From: Nemertoderma westbladi
Lineage: Eukaryota; Xenacoelomorpha; Nemertodermatida; Nemertodermatidae
Reading direction: 5' to 3'
Assembly (NCBI GenBank): GCA_032718475.1
Contig: JAUCBJ010003086.1
Coordinates: forward strand, 1-64,000
Length of the DNA: 64,000 nt
Part shown: positions 1-11,229 of the stretch, piece by piece
Layout: each line of letters opens with the position of its first letter
How positions within the stretch are numbered: the first letter of the stretch is position 1
Translations under genes and position numbers: made by a program
The notes under the pieces: model-generated
The model's input: only the letters and a program-made list of their open reading frames with translations
What the model was told of the DNA's origin: nothing
Databases searched by the model: none

Positions 1-742
1 AGTAGAATGTTGGGGTAAAGTAGATACAGGTTAGTAGAATGTTGGGGTAAAGTAGAATGTTGGGGTAAAGTAGATACAGGTTAGTCGAATGTTGGGGTAA
101 AGTAGATACAGGTTAGTAGAATGTTGGGGTAAAGTAGATACTGGTTAGTAGAATGTTGGGGTAAAGTAGATACAGGTTAGTAGAATGTTGGGGTAAAGTA
201 GATACAGGTTAGTAGAATGTTGGGGTAAAGTAGATACAGGTTAGTAGAATGTTGGGGTAAAGTAGATACAGGTTAGTAGAATGTTGGGGTAAAGTAGAAT
301 GTTGGGGTAAAGTAGATACAGGTTAGTAGAATGTTGGGGTAAAGTAGAATGTTGGGGTAAAGTAGATACAGGTTAGTAGAATGTTGGGGTAAAGTAGATA
401 CTGGTTAGTAGAATGTTGGGGTAAAGTAGATACTGGTTAGTAGAATGTTGGGGTAAAGTAGATACAGGTTAGTAGAATGTTGGGGTAAAGTAGATACAGG
501 TTAGTAGAATGTTGGGGTAAAGTAGATACTGGTTAGTAGAATGTTGGGGTAAAGTAGATACAGGTTAGTAGAATGTTGGGGTAAAGTAGATACAGGTTAG
601 TAGAATGTTGGGGTAAAGTAGATACAGGTTAGTAGAATGTTGGGGTAAAGTAGATACAGGTTAGTAGAATGTTGGGGTAAAGTAGATACAGGTTAGTAGA
701 ATGTTGGGGTAAAGTAGATACTGGTTAGTAGAATGTTGGGGG
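1..742. repeat. Minisatellite, about 32-bp unit
   Basis: Tandem array cut by the left window edge, with roughly 23 units. The main unit is about 32 bp (AGTAGAATGTTGGGGTAAAG followed by TAGATACAGGTT). Some units have an internal 18-bp duplication of the first part, and a few read TACTGG instead of TACAGG. Units are nearly identical, suggesting recent homogenisation. On the plus strand most units contain CAGGTTAGT, which fits the metazoan 5' splice-site consensus, but no host exon is visible. The array ends at a GGGGGGG run near 740. Confidence 0.95.
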
Positions 743-1290
743 GGTAACGATGTCTGCGAACATATTTCTGGGAAGTGATCGAGAAAAATTATTATCAATA
801 GAATAAAGATAATATTAATTAACTAACAATAATAATAGGCTTACAATTATTAATGATAAATGACATAAAATTTACAGACTTAAGCAGTTAAAAATTATAT
901 TGCCAATAACGATTGGTACGTGAAAAATAGTTCGGCTAGACTTGAAGACGAATAAGGATAACAAGGTGTCCTGGATCGAGTTGCATAAAGAACGGTGTAA
1001 GTTTACGAGTTAATAAAGTCCCTTGTTATTGGCCGTCGGAGCTGGGTTTATTTACAATTAATTTTATTTATTGCTTTGCACGAAATTTGTTATGATGATA
1101 ATTCATCATTCTGTTCCTTACTTCTGGCCTGGTGGATTTTCTTATTTTTGGGTTTCTGTCGTGGCATCAACTAGATAACATTTCAGAGTTCACATCGAAA
1201 ACAAGGCATGTTGCTTGGAAATTTCGAACTAGCCAGCCAATCAAAGCCTCGGAACAACTTTATTATGCAATAAATATAATTATCCCTTTG
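743..1290. other. AT-rich spacer, no gene recognised
   Basis: Unique AT-rich sequence between two minisatellites. A 77-codon open frame near 1132-1365 runs into the next tandem array and has no recognisable domain, so it is not called. The words ACAAGGTGTCC near 960 resemble part of the following 28-bp repeat. Nothing else is supported. Confidence 0.6.
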
Positions 1291-3230
1291 TTACCCCGCA
1301 CACGATTAGGACACCTTGTTACCCCGCACACGATTAGGACACCTTGTTACCCCGCACACTATTAGGACACCTTGTTACCCCGCACACTATTAGGGCACCT
1401 TGTTACCCCGCACACGATTAGGGCACCTTGTTACCCCGCACACTATTAGGGCACCTTGTTACCCCGCAAACGATTAGGGCACCTTGTTACCCCGCACACG
1501 ATTAGGACACCTTGTTACCCCGCACACGATTAGGGCACCTTGTTACCCCGCACACGATTAGGACACCTTGTTACCCCGCACACGATTAGGGCACCTTGTT
1601 ATCCCACACACTATTAGGGCACCTTGTTACCCCGCACACGATTAGGGCACCTTGTTACCCCGCACACGATTAGGACACCTTGTTACCCCGCACACGATTA
1701 GGGCACCTTGTTATCCCACACACTATTAGGGCACCTTGTTACCCCGCACACGATTAGGGCACCTTGTTACCCCGCACACGATTAGGGCACCTTGTTACCC
1801 CACACACTATTAGGGCACCTTGTTACCCCGCACACGATTAGGGCACCTTGTTACCCCGCACACTATTAGGGCACCTTGTTATCCCACACACTATTAGGGC
1901 ACCTTGTTACCCCGCACACGATTAGGGCACCTTGTTACCCCGCACACGATTAGGGCACCTTGTTACCCCGCACACGATTAGGGCACCTTGTTATCCCACA
2001 CACTATTAGGGCACCTTGTTACCCCGCACACGATTAGGGCACCTTGTTACCCCGCACACGATTAGGGCACCTTGTTACCCCGCACACGATTAGGGCACCT
2101 TGTTATCCCACACACGATTAGGGCACCTTGTTACCCCGCACACGATTAGGGCACCTTGTTATCCCACACACTATTAGGGCACCTTGTTACCCCGCACACG
2201 ATTAGGGCACCTTGTTACCCCGCACACGATTAGGGCACCTTGTTATCCCGCACACGATTAGGGCAACTTGTTACCCCACACACTATTAGGGTACCTTGTT
2301 ATCCCACACACTATTAGGGCACCTTGTTACCCCGCACACGATTAGGGCACCTTGTTACCCCGCACACGATTAGGGCACCTTGTTATCCCACACACGATTA
2401 GGGCACCTTGTTACCCCGCACACGATTAGGGCACCTTGTTATCCCACACACTATTAGGGCACCTTGTTACCCCGCACACGATTAGGGCACCTTGTTACCC
2501 CGCACACGATTAGGGCACCTTGTTACCCCGCACACGATTAGGGCACCTTGTTATCCCACACACGATTAGGGCACCTTGTTACCCCGCACACGATTAGGGC
2601 ACCTTGTTACCCCGCACACGATTAGGGCACCTTGTTACCCCGCACACGATTAGGGCACCTTGTTACCCCGCACACGATTAGGGCACCTTGTTATCCCACA
2701 CACGATTAGGGCACCTTGTTACCCCGCACACGATTAGGGCACCTTGTTATCCCACAGACTATTAGGGCACCTTGTTACCCCGCACACGATTAGGGCACCT
2801 TGTTACCCCGCACACGATTAGGGCACCTTGTTATCCCGCACACGATTAGGGCAACTTGTTACCCCACACACTATTAGGGTACCTTGTTATCCCACACACT
2901 ATTAGGGCACCTTGTTACCCCGCACACGATTAGGGCACCTTGTTACCCCGCACACGATTAGGGCACCTTGTTACCCCGCACACGATTAGGACACCTTGTT
3001 ACCCCGCACACGATTAGGACACCTTGTTACCCCGCACACTATTAGGACACCTTGTTACCCCGCACACTATTAGGGCACCTTGTTACCCCGCACACGATTA
3101 GGGCACCTTGTTATCCCACACACTATTAGGGCACCTTGTTACCCCGCACACTATTAGGGTACCTTGTTACCCCGCACACGATTAGGGCACCTTGTTACCC
3201 CACACACTATTAGGGTACCTTGTTACCCCA
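1291..3230. repeat. Minisatellite, 28-bp unit (about 69 copies)
   Basis: Tandem array with a strict 28-bp period: TTACCCCGCACACGATTAGG followed by GCACCTTG. Common variants are CTATTAG for CGATTAG, ATCCCACACA for ACCCCGCACA, and GGAC for GGGC. Variant units recur in blocks: the rare GGGCAACTTG variant occurs at 2261 and 2849, 588 bp (21 units) apart, with matching neighbours, showing higher-order duplication. The array lies just beyond the 3' end of the minus-strand STAG gene. Many units hold one TTAGGG word, but it is not a telomeric array. Confidence 0.97.
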
Positions 3231-3341
3231 TACTCGATTGTTTCTAGCTACAACGTTTTTTCCGGGTAAAACCCTATTCCAACGTTCTAAAACAAAATGA
3301 AGCAGTTTGTTAGTAAGTCTTGACATACATGGGTCCTCCGA

Positions 3342-4709
3342 CTAACTATTATCCCCCAACTCATCCGTCACTACTGTAGACCCCCCGTGTAGACTCGAGT
3401 ACTCCGGTGCCAACCCTAACGGCCCCCGACGCAGGGCCGACTGTTTCCTCATCGTCGACAGAACTTCCTCGGCTATCTTGGCATCCTCCTCGGGGGTCCT
3501 CCGTTTAACCTTCAACCCTCCCTTCTTTATCAAGGTGGCCATCCTGGGACCCCTGGGCCCCCCTCGATGGGGCCCCTCGCTCTCTCCGTGTAGCAGCGAG
3601 TAGCGGTAATGATTCAACGGGGCCAGCTGCTGATCCACTCCGTCGGACCCACCCGCCTCGAGATCCTTCCAACGCGCAGGGATCTGACGATCGATGTGCA
3701 GCAGGATCGCCTTCTTGTCCTGCTTCATGAGCTTGGGCGAGAACTCGGCAAGGACCTCTAGGAAGGCGAGGTTGGGATGCGGGATAGGTTGCTCCTGTCG
3801 GTGGATCAGGGCGAACAGAATGCCCTCGGTGTGCAGCGTGGCTATCGCCTCTCGCGACTTTATATGGTCCAGTCCGAACAGCTGACTGAAGGCCCGAGCC
3901 AAGTCCTTAACCTGTACGAATGATTCCGAGGTTCGTTCCACCAACTTCCCATCCACTAACTGCTCCTTGTACAACTGGTTCAACGATCTGTTCATTATTT
4001 TGGCGCAGACAACCTTGTCTACCTCGCAGCACTTCGTTATGGTGAACTTAATGATGTCGCCGTAGTCGTTGTAGAATTTGAGGTACATCTTGAAGATGTC
4101 GGCGCCGAACTTCATCTTTACGATATTGTATACAAGGAGTTTACCGAAGCAGGCTAGAATATTCCGTCGACGATGGAGGGCCTCTATCTTGGTAGACTCG
4201 TCGTCCCCCTCCTCCACCGACTCGTCAATGAAGACGTGGACCTCGATGAACTCCGCCATCTGTTTCTGTAGATACATGGGGGGAGCGTAAACGAGATCGC
4301 CGAGAGCGACGTTGTTAGCGAGTTGTCTCGCGAAGTGGACTAGGACGTCGCAGAGAAGGACGTAGGCCTCCTGTTGGACGGACTCCCAGGGATGGTTGGC
4401 CGAGAGTTGGGAGCAGACAACGACCACGGCCCCTAACCGCTCCCGGAGCCGTTTAATCGCCTCGGCGTCGGGGGTCGTTGCCTCTATGATCCCCGCGAGA
4501 CTCCAGACAACGAGGTACTCCATCGCAGCAATCGCCCGGTTCGTTACTCCTTCCGCCAACGGATTGTCCACCGTCTCTCGCGTCGCACGTTGCATGATAT
4601 CTATCAGCGTCACGTACAGGTCGTCTGCGTTGCTAGGGTTACGTTTCGGTGCGTCATGGCAGACAAGGAACGCCTCTATATTCTTTAATGACTTGTCCAT
4701 CTTGTAAAC
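3342..4709 (-). CDS. STAG exon 3 (C-terminal half)
   Basis: Encodes residues 730-1184 and the TAG stop. Acceptor ATCCGTTTAG|GTTTACAAG at 4710/4709 is phase 0 and matches exon 2. Recognisable family blocks are SKIEALHRRRN (matching the vertebrate ASKIEALHKRRN segment), YNDYGDIIK and LAFLEVLAEFSPKL. The tail after about residue 1090 is short and basic (RTPEED, MRKQSALRRG) and unlike vertebrate C-termini. No AATAAA is seen between the stop and the 28-bp minisatellite at 3230. Confidence 0.9.
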   Translation of the reverse strand, partial: VYKMDKSLKNIEAFLVCHDAPKRNPSNADDLYVTLIDIMQRATRETVDNPLAEGVTNRAIAAMEYLVVWSLAGIIEATTPDAEAIKRLRERLGAVVVVCSQLSANHPWESVQQEAYVLLCDVLVHFARQLANNVALGDLVYAPPMYLQKQMAEFIEVHVFIDESVEEGDDESTKIEALHRRRNILACFGKLLVYNIVKMKFGADIFKMYLKFYNDYGDIIKFTITKCCEVDKVVCAKIMNRSLNQLYKEQLVDGKLVERTSESFVQVKDLARAFSQLFGLDHIKSREAIATLHTEGILFALIHRQEQPIPHPNLAFLEVLAEFSPKLMKQDKKAILLHIDRQIPARWKDLEAGGSDGVDQQLAPLNHYRYSLLHGESEGPHRGGPRGPRMATLIKKGGLKVKRRTPEEDAKIAEEVLSTMRKQSALRRGPLGLAPEYSSLHGGSTVVTDELGDNS

Positions 4710-7700
4710 CTAAACGGATAAAAATATATTTAACAGTTTAATATAGAGTAAAATAATAATTTAACAGAGAATAATACAGTTTGTATGTATGTATGATATA
4801 AGGTAGCCAGACTAAAGGTACTTTCTGACTAGTACCTTCTACGTACCTTTTGACGAGTACCTTTCGTCCTATTGACATGTATAACCTTTTGTTTACTAAA
4901 CCTGGCTGTTGAATAGTTGGATGCGTTTTAAAGAATGTACCAGAATATTAGAGTTGAAACAGAGACCTGATTTTCTTTATGAAACCAGAACCCAGAAACC
5001 CTTAATGTGAACCAGAGCCCTACCCGGATAATTATTTTGAAAAATACCAGAGACCAGAGCCGGAGATCAGAGACTTTGCTTATTTTTCTACTTACAATTT
5101 GATTACTCCCCTATAGCACAAACAGGTACATAGACATACGGCCTTAGACCTATTTTTCTATGGTTCAATTAGAGTAAAGTAAATCCAACCCATTTCAACC
5201 CTTACCCATTGGAAGAAAATAAGGGCACGTACAGTTTGGGGGGCTTAATTAATATTAATTTGGTTATTTGTTTATTAATTCGTTCTTATTTTGTTGTTGT
5301 TAATAATATGTTACATAATTTTGTTTTGCGCCATAGGTATCGGTACTTTGTTAATTAAAGGAACTTATTTTACAATTGTTCAAATCATATACATTTCAAT
5401 GTACTATGAATACTTAGTGCTCTAATTATAGTATAGTACTTTACTCGCCCCATTTACAAGCCTCGTTACGCTCGTTCTCTTCATTTGGTCGTCATATTAT
5501 CTATCCTATAACAAATTGAATGGAGACCAGCCCTTTCTTTCACTTTTAAACATTATGAGTGCTCAAATTAAGCGCCCTTATCCTTAAATAAGAACCCTCT
5601 TTAGGTGCTAATTTAAATTAAAATTAAACGCACCTTAAACATTTATTAGAAATATAAATAGTGTAAAAGTGAAAATATAATTGTGTTGAAGCGGTGTATG
5701 AAAAATAGTTAAAAATTAAAGAAATAATTAAATGTAAAAAATTTGTGAAAAATAATCTTCATTTCACATTTTGTGTTATACAGGATCTATTTTTAAATAT
5801 ATATAAATAAATATGATTTGACAAATTAGAAATTTCTAATTTGTCAAATCACTGATCTCTGGGTAAAATGTCTGTTTTCAATACCCGGGAACCAGAGACC
5901 TATCCGGAGACCAAAAAATAGCCCGGAGAATCCAGAGAACAGAGATCAGTTACAAGTCTCTGTTTCAACTCTAACAGATACTCACCTGTGATTGGTCCTG
6001 AGTTCCATTAATACACCGATACTCACCTCTGATTGATCCGGAGTTCCTTAAATACACAGATACTCACATTTGATTGGTCCGGAGTTCCTTTCAGATACCG
6101 ATACTCATCTGTGATTGGCCCGGAGTTCCTTTAATACACAGATACTCACCTGTGATTGATCCGGAGTTCCTTTAATAGACAGATACTCACCTGTGATTGG
6201 TCCTGAGTTCTTTTAATACACAGACTCACCTCTGATTGGTCCTGAGTTCCTTTAATACACAGACTCACCTCTGATTGGTCCGGAGTTCCTTTAATACACC
6301 GATACTCACCTGTGATTGGTCCGGAGTTCCTTTAATACACAGATACTCACCTGTGATTGGTCCTGAGTTCTTTTAATACACAGACTCACCTCTGATTGGT
6401 CCGGAGTTCCTTTAATACACCGATACTCACCTGTGATTGATCCGGAGTTCCTTTAATACACCGATACTCACCTGTGATTGATCCGGAGTTCCTTTAATAG
6501 ACAGATACTCACCTGTGATTGGTCCTGAGTTCCTTTAATACACAGACTCACCTCTGATTGGTCCGGAGTTCCTTTAATACACCGATAGTCACCTGTGATT
6601 GATCCGGAGTTCCTTTAATACACAGATAATCACCTGTGATTGGTCCGGAGTTCCTTTCAGATACCGATACTCATCTGTGATTGGTCCGGAGTTCCTTTAA
6701 TACACAGATACTCACTCACCTGTGATTGGTCCGGAGTTTCTTTCAGACACAGATACTCACTTGTGATTGGTCCGGAGTTCCTTTCAGACACAGATACTCA
6801 CCTGTGATTGGTCCGGAGTTCCTTTAATACACCGATAGTCACCTGTGATTGGTCCGGAGTTCCTTTCAGATACCGATACTCATCTGTGATTGGTTCGGAG
6901 TTCCTTTAATACACAGTTACTCACCTGTGATTGATCCGGAGTACCTTTAATACACCAATAGTCACCTGTGATTGGTCCGGAGTTCCTTTCAGATACCGAT
7001 ACTCATCTGTGATTGGTCCGGAGTTCCTTTAATACACAGATACTCACTCACCTGTGATTGGTCCGGAGTTTCTTTCAGACACAGATACTCACTTGTGATT
7101 GGTCCGGAGTTCCTTTCAGATACCGATACTCATCTGTGATTGGTCCGGAGTTCCTTTAATACACAGATACTCACTCACCTGTGATTGGTCCGGAGTTTCT
7201 TTCAGACACAGATACTCACTTGTGATTGGTCCGGAGTTCCTTTCCTACACAGATACTCACCTGTGATTGGTCCGGAGTTCCTTTAATATACAGATACTCA
7301 CCTGTGATTGGTCCGCAGTTCTTTTAATACACAGATACTCACCTGTGATTGGTCCGGAGTTTCTTTCAAACACAGATACTCACCTGTGATTGGTCTGGAG
7401 TTCCTTTCAGGTGCAAATACTCACCTATGATTGGTCCGGAGTTCCTTTATTAAACATATACTCATCTGTGATTGGTCTGGAGTTCCTTTCAGGTACAAAT
7501 ACTCACCTATGATTGGTCCGGAGTTACTTTATTACACATATACTCATCTGTGATTGGTCCGGAGTTCATTTCAGACACAGATACTCACTCACCTGTGATT
7601 GGTCCGGAGTTCCTTTCAGACACAGATAATCACCTGTGATTGGTCCTGAGTTCCTTTCAAACACAGATACTCACATGTGATGGGTCCGGAGTTCATTTCA

Positions 7701-10700
7701 GATACTCACCTGTGATTGGTCTGGAGTTCCTTTAATATACAGATACTCACATGTGATTGGTCCGGAGTTCTTTTAATACACAGATACTCACCTGTGATTG
7801 GCCTGGAGTTCCTTTCAAACACAGACACTCACCTGCAATTGGTCCGGAGTTCCTTCCAGACACAGATACTCACCTGTGATTGGTCCGGAGTTCCTTTCAG
7901 ACACAGATACTCACCTGTGATTGGTCCGGAGTTCCTTTCAGACACAGATACTCACCTGCGATTGGTCCGGAGTTCCTTTAATACACCGATACTCATTCCA
8001 GGTCTGCTTCAACTCGGCCGATATATTATCCAAAATAGTGTTTAGGAACACGTCGATCTTGCTGTGTATCGCGTATTCCTCGTTGTTGAGGATCTGTAGC
8101 GTCTTGGCCGTGGTCTTCAGCACATCGGAGTCCACATGGCGGTCGACGACCTCGGAGAGGAGTTTAAGCAGCGGGTCGAGAAACTTCTCGAGACGACCGG
8201 TCGTGTAGATCTCGAGGTCGAAGTACTGGGGGATCTGTACGAGGTTGCCGACCTTCTCGGGGTCGTTGAGGTAGCGAGAGAGCAGCAGCGGGAGGTTCTG
8301 GATGAAGTGGGTGGTGAGTCGGGTGCGGTCCTCTCGTACGACGGCGCGTTCCTTCCCGGAGAGCTTCCGAGGCCCGCCGCGACCCACCGGTGGCTGTCCG
8401 TCGCAGGCCTGCTTAGCGGTGCACACCATAATGTCCACCATCACCGACTCACCGCGGTTGTCCAACTGGTCGTCACCAACTGCTTCGTCGTTCTTCATCA
8501 GGATCGCGGTCATACACTCCCAATCTTTGAGCATGTCGTTGACCTCCCAGAGGGCGTCGACGAGGTAGGCCGTGGTCTCATGCAACTCGCTCTCGATAAA
8601 GAAGTGGACGAGATCCTTGAGGAGCGGTTCGTTGCCGACGGATCGTCGTTTCCTTTGGTTCTTTGCGCCCATCCGGTTGTCATCCGCGGTAACGAATAGT
8701 TTCTGGTTGAGGAACTGGCCGGCGGACTGGGCCATGGCGCGGTTGGATGCGTAAACGATCTGGTAGATGTTCTCGCAATCATCCGCCTCCAGGATGTCCT
8801 CATTGAACGCCGCCACGTAGGTGACCAGTTTGATGGCCTGCACGGATACCTCCATCTTCTTGTCCAACGTCATGGCGACGATTCTGTCTTTGAATCGACT
8901 CGTAAAGAGTTCGAGGCGGGATGTTAGTTCGTCCGAACTGTAGAGCGAATGCAACGCCATGACGCATTTGAGTCGGACGTCGCTGTGTCTGTCCGAGAGA
9001 TTCCAGCCGATGTAACGGAGATAGGAGTCGTCCAGGAACATCTCCGGATAGTTCTTTATCCAGACACCGATCTCATTCATACAGATGGCTCGTATCTCGT
9101 GATGGATGTCCCGGTATCTGCGAGATTAATGATATTCCATTGTTAGTCTATAAAGAAGTTGTAAAGACTCAAATAAATATCGCTATCATCCATCCGGATG
9201 GATCCAGAAGATTTATTGCAGAAGGCCAAACTCAAATCAGAGGTGCAAAGGCCAGTATCATTGGGGGAGATGTTGGAAAGTTTTTGACAAATTTGTTACA
9301 TTATGTCATGGTTCAGTCAGCGTTGTTTTTTGGAACCGAACTTGAGTATTAATTCTGAGTTGCTCTTTCGTGTATGAAACCCATTGTATGCCACGTGTAT
9401 GATTGAGCTATTCGAACATGGTCCGCCGATATAATTGTTATATTGAATAATTGTTATAAATTGAGTGCCGGGATATTTATGTAAATTTGAATATTATTGG
9501 AAATAATAGAATTGAATTGAAAAAGATTGTCTAAACCGTATAGTTGTTTGTAGTACCGTGTAACTTAATTAATGTCTTACATTGATATGAATTTCATTAA
9601 TATACTTAAACATTACAATATTAAAGATCATAATTACACATTCTGAACGATAAGTTCAAATAATGTAACAAAATTACGATCATACTTCTATAGCCTAATA
9701 GCTATTCAGCATTTAAGACCCTTGTATACTTATGTAAACCTCCATCGCTGCGCTCGTTTGGTACAGTTATTTATACGTACGGATAGATGGTATAGAAACA
9801 AATAAATTAATATAGGCCCTCCTTATCTAAATCTATGTGGCAAATATGGTGGCCACGTTGGGAAATTCTAATAAATTTATATCAATCGAATATAAATTTA
9901 TAAATATTAATGAAAAGATTTTATGGCTCTTCGCAAAACCAAATGGTAATGTATTCTTTGAGTTAATATTAACTTTTTTCAATCAATAAAATATAAAGAC
10001 AATAGTCTGCTAGTTGCTAGTGCAATGTACCAATCGGAGTACAGAGTAAGTGATGTTAGTTCACCCTCCCCTCTCCATCTCCACATAATAACAAGCCACG
10101 AAGAAGACTGTTTTGGTACCGGTATATAATTTTGTTTAATTATTGATTGCGTACCTTAGAGATCTCTGTCATTGTGTTATTGTTGACCTTTACCCACCTG
10201 TGTACAAAGACCCCATTGAATATCGTGTTCATCATCCCTTTAACTTCCTCGGCGTTCCTCTCGTAATCCGCCTTCCCTGTTGTCAACGTCTCCAACCGCG
10301 CGGCCGACCGCTTCTGCGCTACTTTACTCAACTCATTGCCGATCTGCCGTTCGAACTTATTAATGTTGGCCTGAACGGTTCCCACGACCTGCACCAAGGC
10401 CGACATCAGCTTCATGGCGGCGAGAGTACCGGTGTGTCTGAACGCGCGAACGGTTGACACAGACATACCGGTGAGGAAGTTAATCACGTTGTCCATTAGA
10501 TACTGGTCGTAGAGGATCGAGTTCTGAGTCTGTCTGACTAACACGATAATGAACTCCACGAAGTTCGACTTGAATTTCTTCCAGATGGGTCCGGCCATCG
10601 TGAATGGATAATCTCCAGTGTCATCGTCGAATTCTTCCGTCATCTTTTGAATGAGACTATCAACCAGCTCTACAGAGGCATAAAGCTCGCGGGTTATGAC

Positions 10701-11222
10701 GCCCTTGCAGCCGCTGCTGTGGATAAAGAAGTTGATGACATCGATGAGGGACCCCTCCTTATCCCTCCGGTTGTATTCTTCTATCCAGTCATCCACTATA
10801 GTCTGCAGCGCACCGCGTCCTGATTTCACCATGTAGAATAGAGTTTTGGGTTCGTCCTCGGTTAGACTCCGACTAGTGGCGGTTAGGTAGGCCGCTTCCG
10901 CCCCTTCCATCTGTTGGATCCGTTTTCTGGGTTTCTTTGCGTAGGGTTTATCCAACCCGGAGTAGTTCCGTTTACGGGATGTTTCCGGCGAGATCTGGAA
11001 GTCGGATAGATCGCTGCTGTGCGGGTCCGTTTCCATGGGTTCCGGGGGTCGTGTCACCAGAATGGATCGCGGCGTGTATACCTCTGAGATTCCGGTTTTC
11101 GCTACGTCCTTAGATCGACGGGAGAGGCCTCGGGTAACTCCGGGTTGCTCCGTTTGTTTCTCCAGCAGCGATGTAGCCAGAGTTTCCAGCGGTGGATCCG
11201 CAGTGTGAAATGGGACCGACAT
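3342..11222 (-). CDS. Cohesin subunit STAG/SA (stromalin) paralogue, three exons
   Basis: Complete gene: join(11222-10198, 9117-7956, 4709-3342), 3555 nt, about 1184 aa including ATG and TAG. STAG/SA proteins are the HEAT-repeat cohesin subunit that binds the RAD21/SCC1 kleisin and loads or anchors cohesin on chromatin in the nucleus. Exon 1 gives a basic segment at residues 83-101 (possible nuclear localisation signal) and the STAG domain (about 115-270). The exon 1/2 junction rebuilds the conserved VFVHRYRD segment. The stromalin conservative domain follows (about 338-425) with GW380 and TSRF417, which line up with vertebrate STAG2 W334 and F371 of the conserved essential surface contacting RAD21, CTCF and shugoshin. 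Splicing is in frame throughout, and the exon 2/3 join aligns with vertebrate STAG without a gap. It is slightly shorter than STAG1/2 (about 1230-1260 aa), lacking most of the C-terminal tail. Only two introns, against about 30 in vertebrate STAG genes, suggests retrocopy origin with later intron gain. Whether it is mitotic or germline-specific cannot be read from sequence. Confidence 0.88.
4951..5971. mobile_element. MITE-like TIR element in STAG intron 2
   Basis: About 1020 bp bounded by inverted repeats GAGTTGAAACAGAGAC (4951) and GTCTCTGTTTCAACTC (ending 5971), flanked on both sides by TA, as expected for Tc1/mariner-type MITEs. Subterminal regions repeat CCAGAGACC / CCGGAGA words in both orientations. 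The AT-rich interior has no transposase. A perfect 36-bp palindrome lies at 5815-5850. Superfamily is inferred from ends only. Confidence 0.6.
5815..5850. repeat. Perfect 36-bp palindrome
   Basis: GATTTGACAAATTAGAAA is followed directly by its exact reverse complement with no spacer. It lies inside the TIR element of STAG intron 2. Confidence 0.95.
5974..7990 (-). repeat. 41-bp minisatellite copying the STAG exon 2 splice donor
   Basis: About 49 tandem units of about 41 bp (range about 37-45), immediately intronic to and overlapping the exon 2 end. Plus-strand core is ACTCACCTGTGATTGGTCCG then GAGTTCCTTTAATACAC. On the transcribed minus strand most units read ATCACAG|GTGAGTATC, the same perfect 5' splice site used at the exon boundary. 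Some units are degraded, for example CTCATCTG, which changes the GT to AT. The array therefore contains dozens of candidate donors after the real one. Confidence 0.95.
7956..9117 (-). CDS. STAG exon 2 (stromalin domain and HEAT region)
   Basis: Encodes residues 342-729. Acceptor CTCGCAG|ATACCGG at 9118/9117; donor CGCAG|GTGAGT at 7956/7955. The donor is phase 0 and matches exon 3. An alternative GTATCG donor at 7992 is out of phase and would delete 12 residues. The last roughly 37 exon bases are the first unit of the adjoining 41-bp minisatellite, so the exon tail (residues about 718-729) is repeat sequence. Family landmarks include ESELHE, PPVGRG and the YFDLEIYTTGRLEK block. Confidence 0.9.
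9118..10197 (-). other. STAG intron 1
   Basis: GT-AG intron of 1080 bp (donor GTGGGT, acceptor TAATCTCGCAG). AT-rich. It includes a piece (about 9580-9780) of a dispersed repeat also found at 19770-19960. A 70-codon open frame at 9140-9352 on the plus strand has no recognised domain and is not called. Confidence 0.8.
10198..11222 (-). CDS. STAG exon 1 (N-terminus and STAG domain)
   Basis: Encodes residues 1-341 plus two bases of codon 342. ATG at 11222-11220 is the first in-frame Met, with non-coding sequence upstream. The 3' end is set at CACAG|GTGGGT (10198/10197) because only this donor, joined to the acceptor at 9118, restores the family motif FVHRYRD. Reading past it gives a non-homologous tail and a stop at 10140. 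The STAG-domain core is easily recognised around VRAFRHTGTLAAMKL. Confidence 0.9.
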
Positions 11223-11229
11223 TATTCTG

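Noticed and set aside
1291-3230. Possible telomeric repeat because units contain TTAGGG
   Set aside because: The period is 28 bp with unrelated sequence, many units have TTAGGA, and the array lies beside a gene with a defined 3' end.
7992-7993. Alternative STAG exon 2 donor GTATCG
   Set aside because: Its phase does not match exon 3 and it would remove residues that align gap-free with vertebrate STAG.
8136-8699. 187-codon plus-strand frame and other frames overlapping STAG exons
   Set aside because: They lie antisense to clearly conserved STAG coding sequence and show no family motif.
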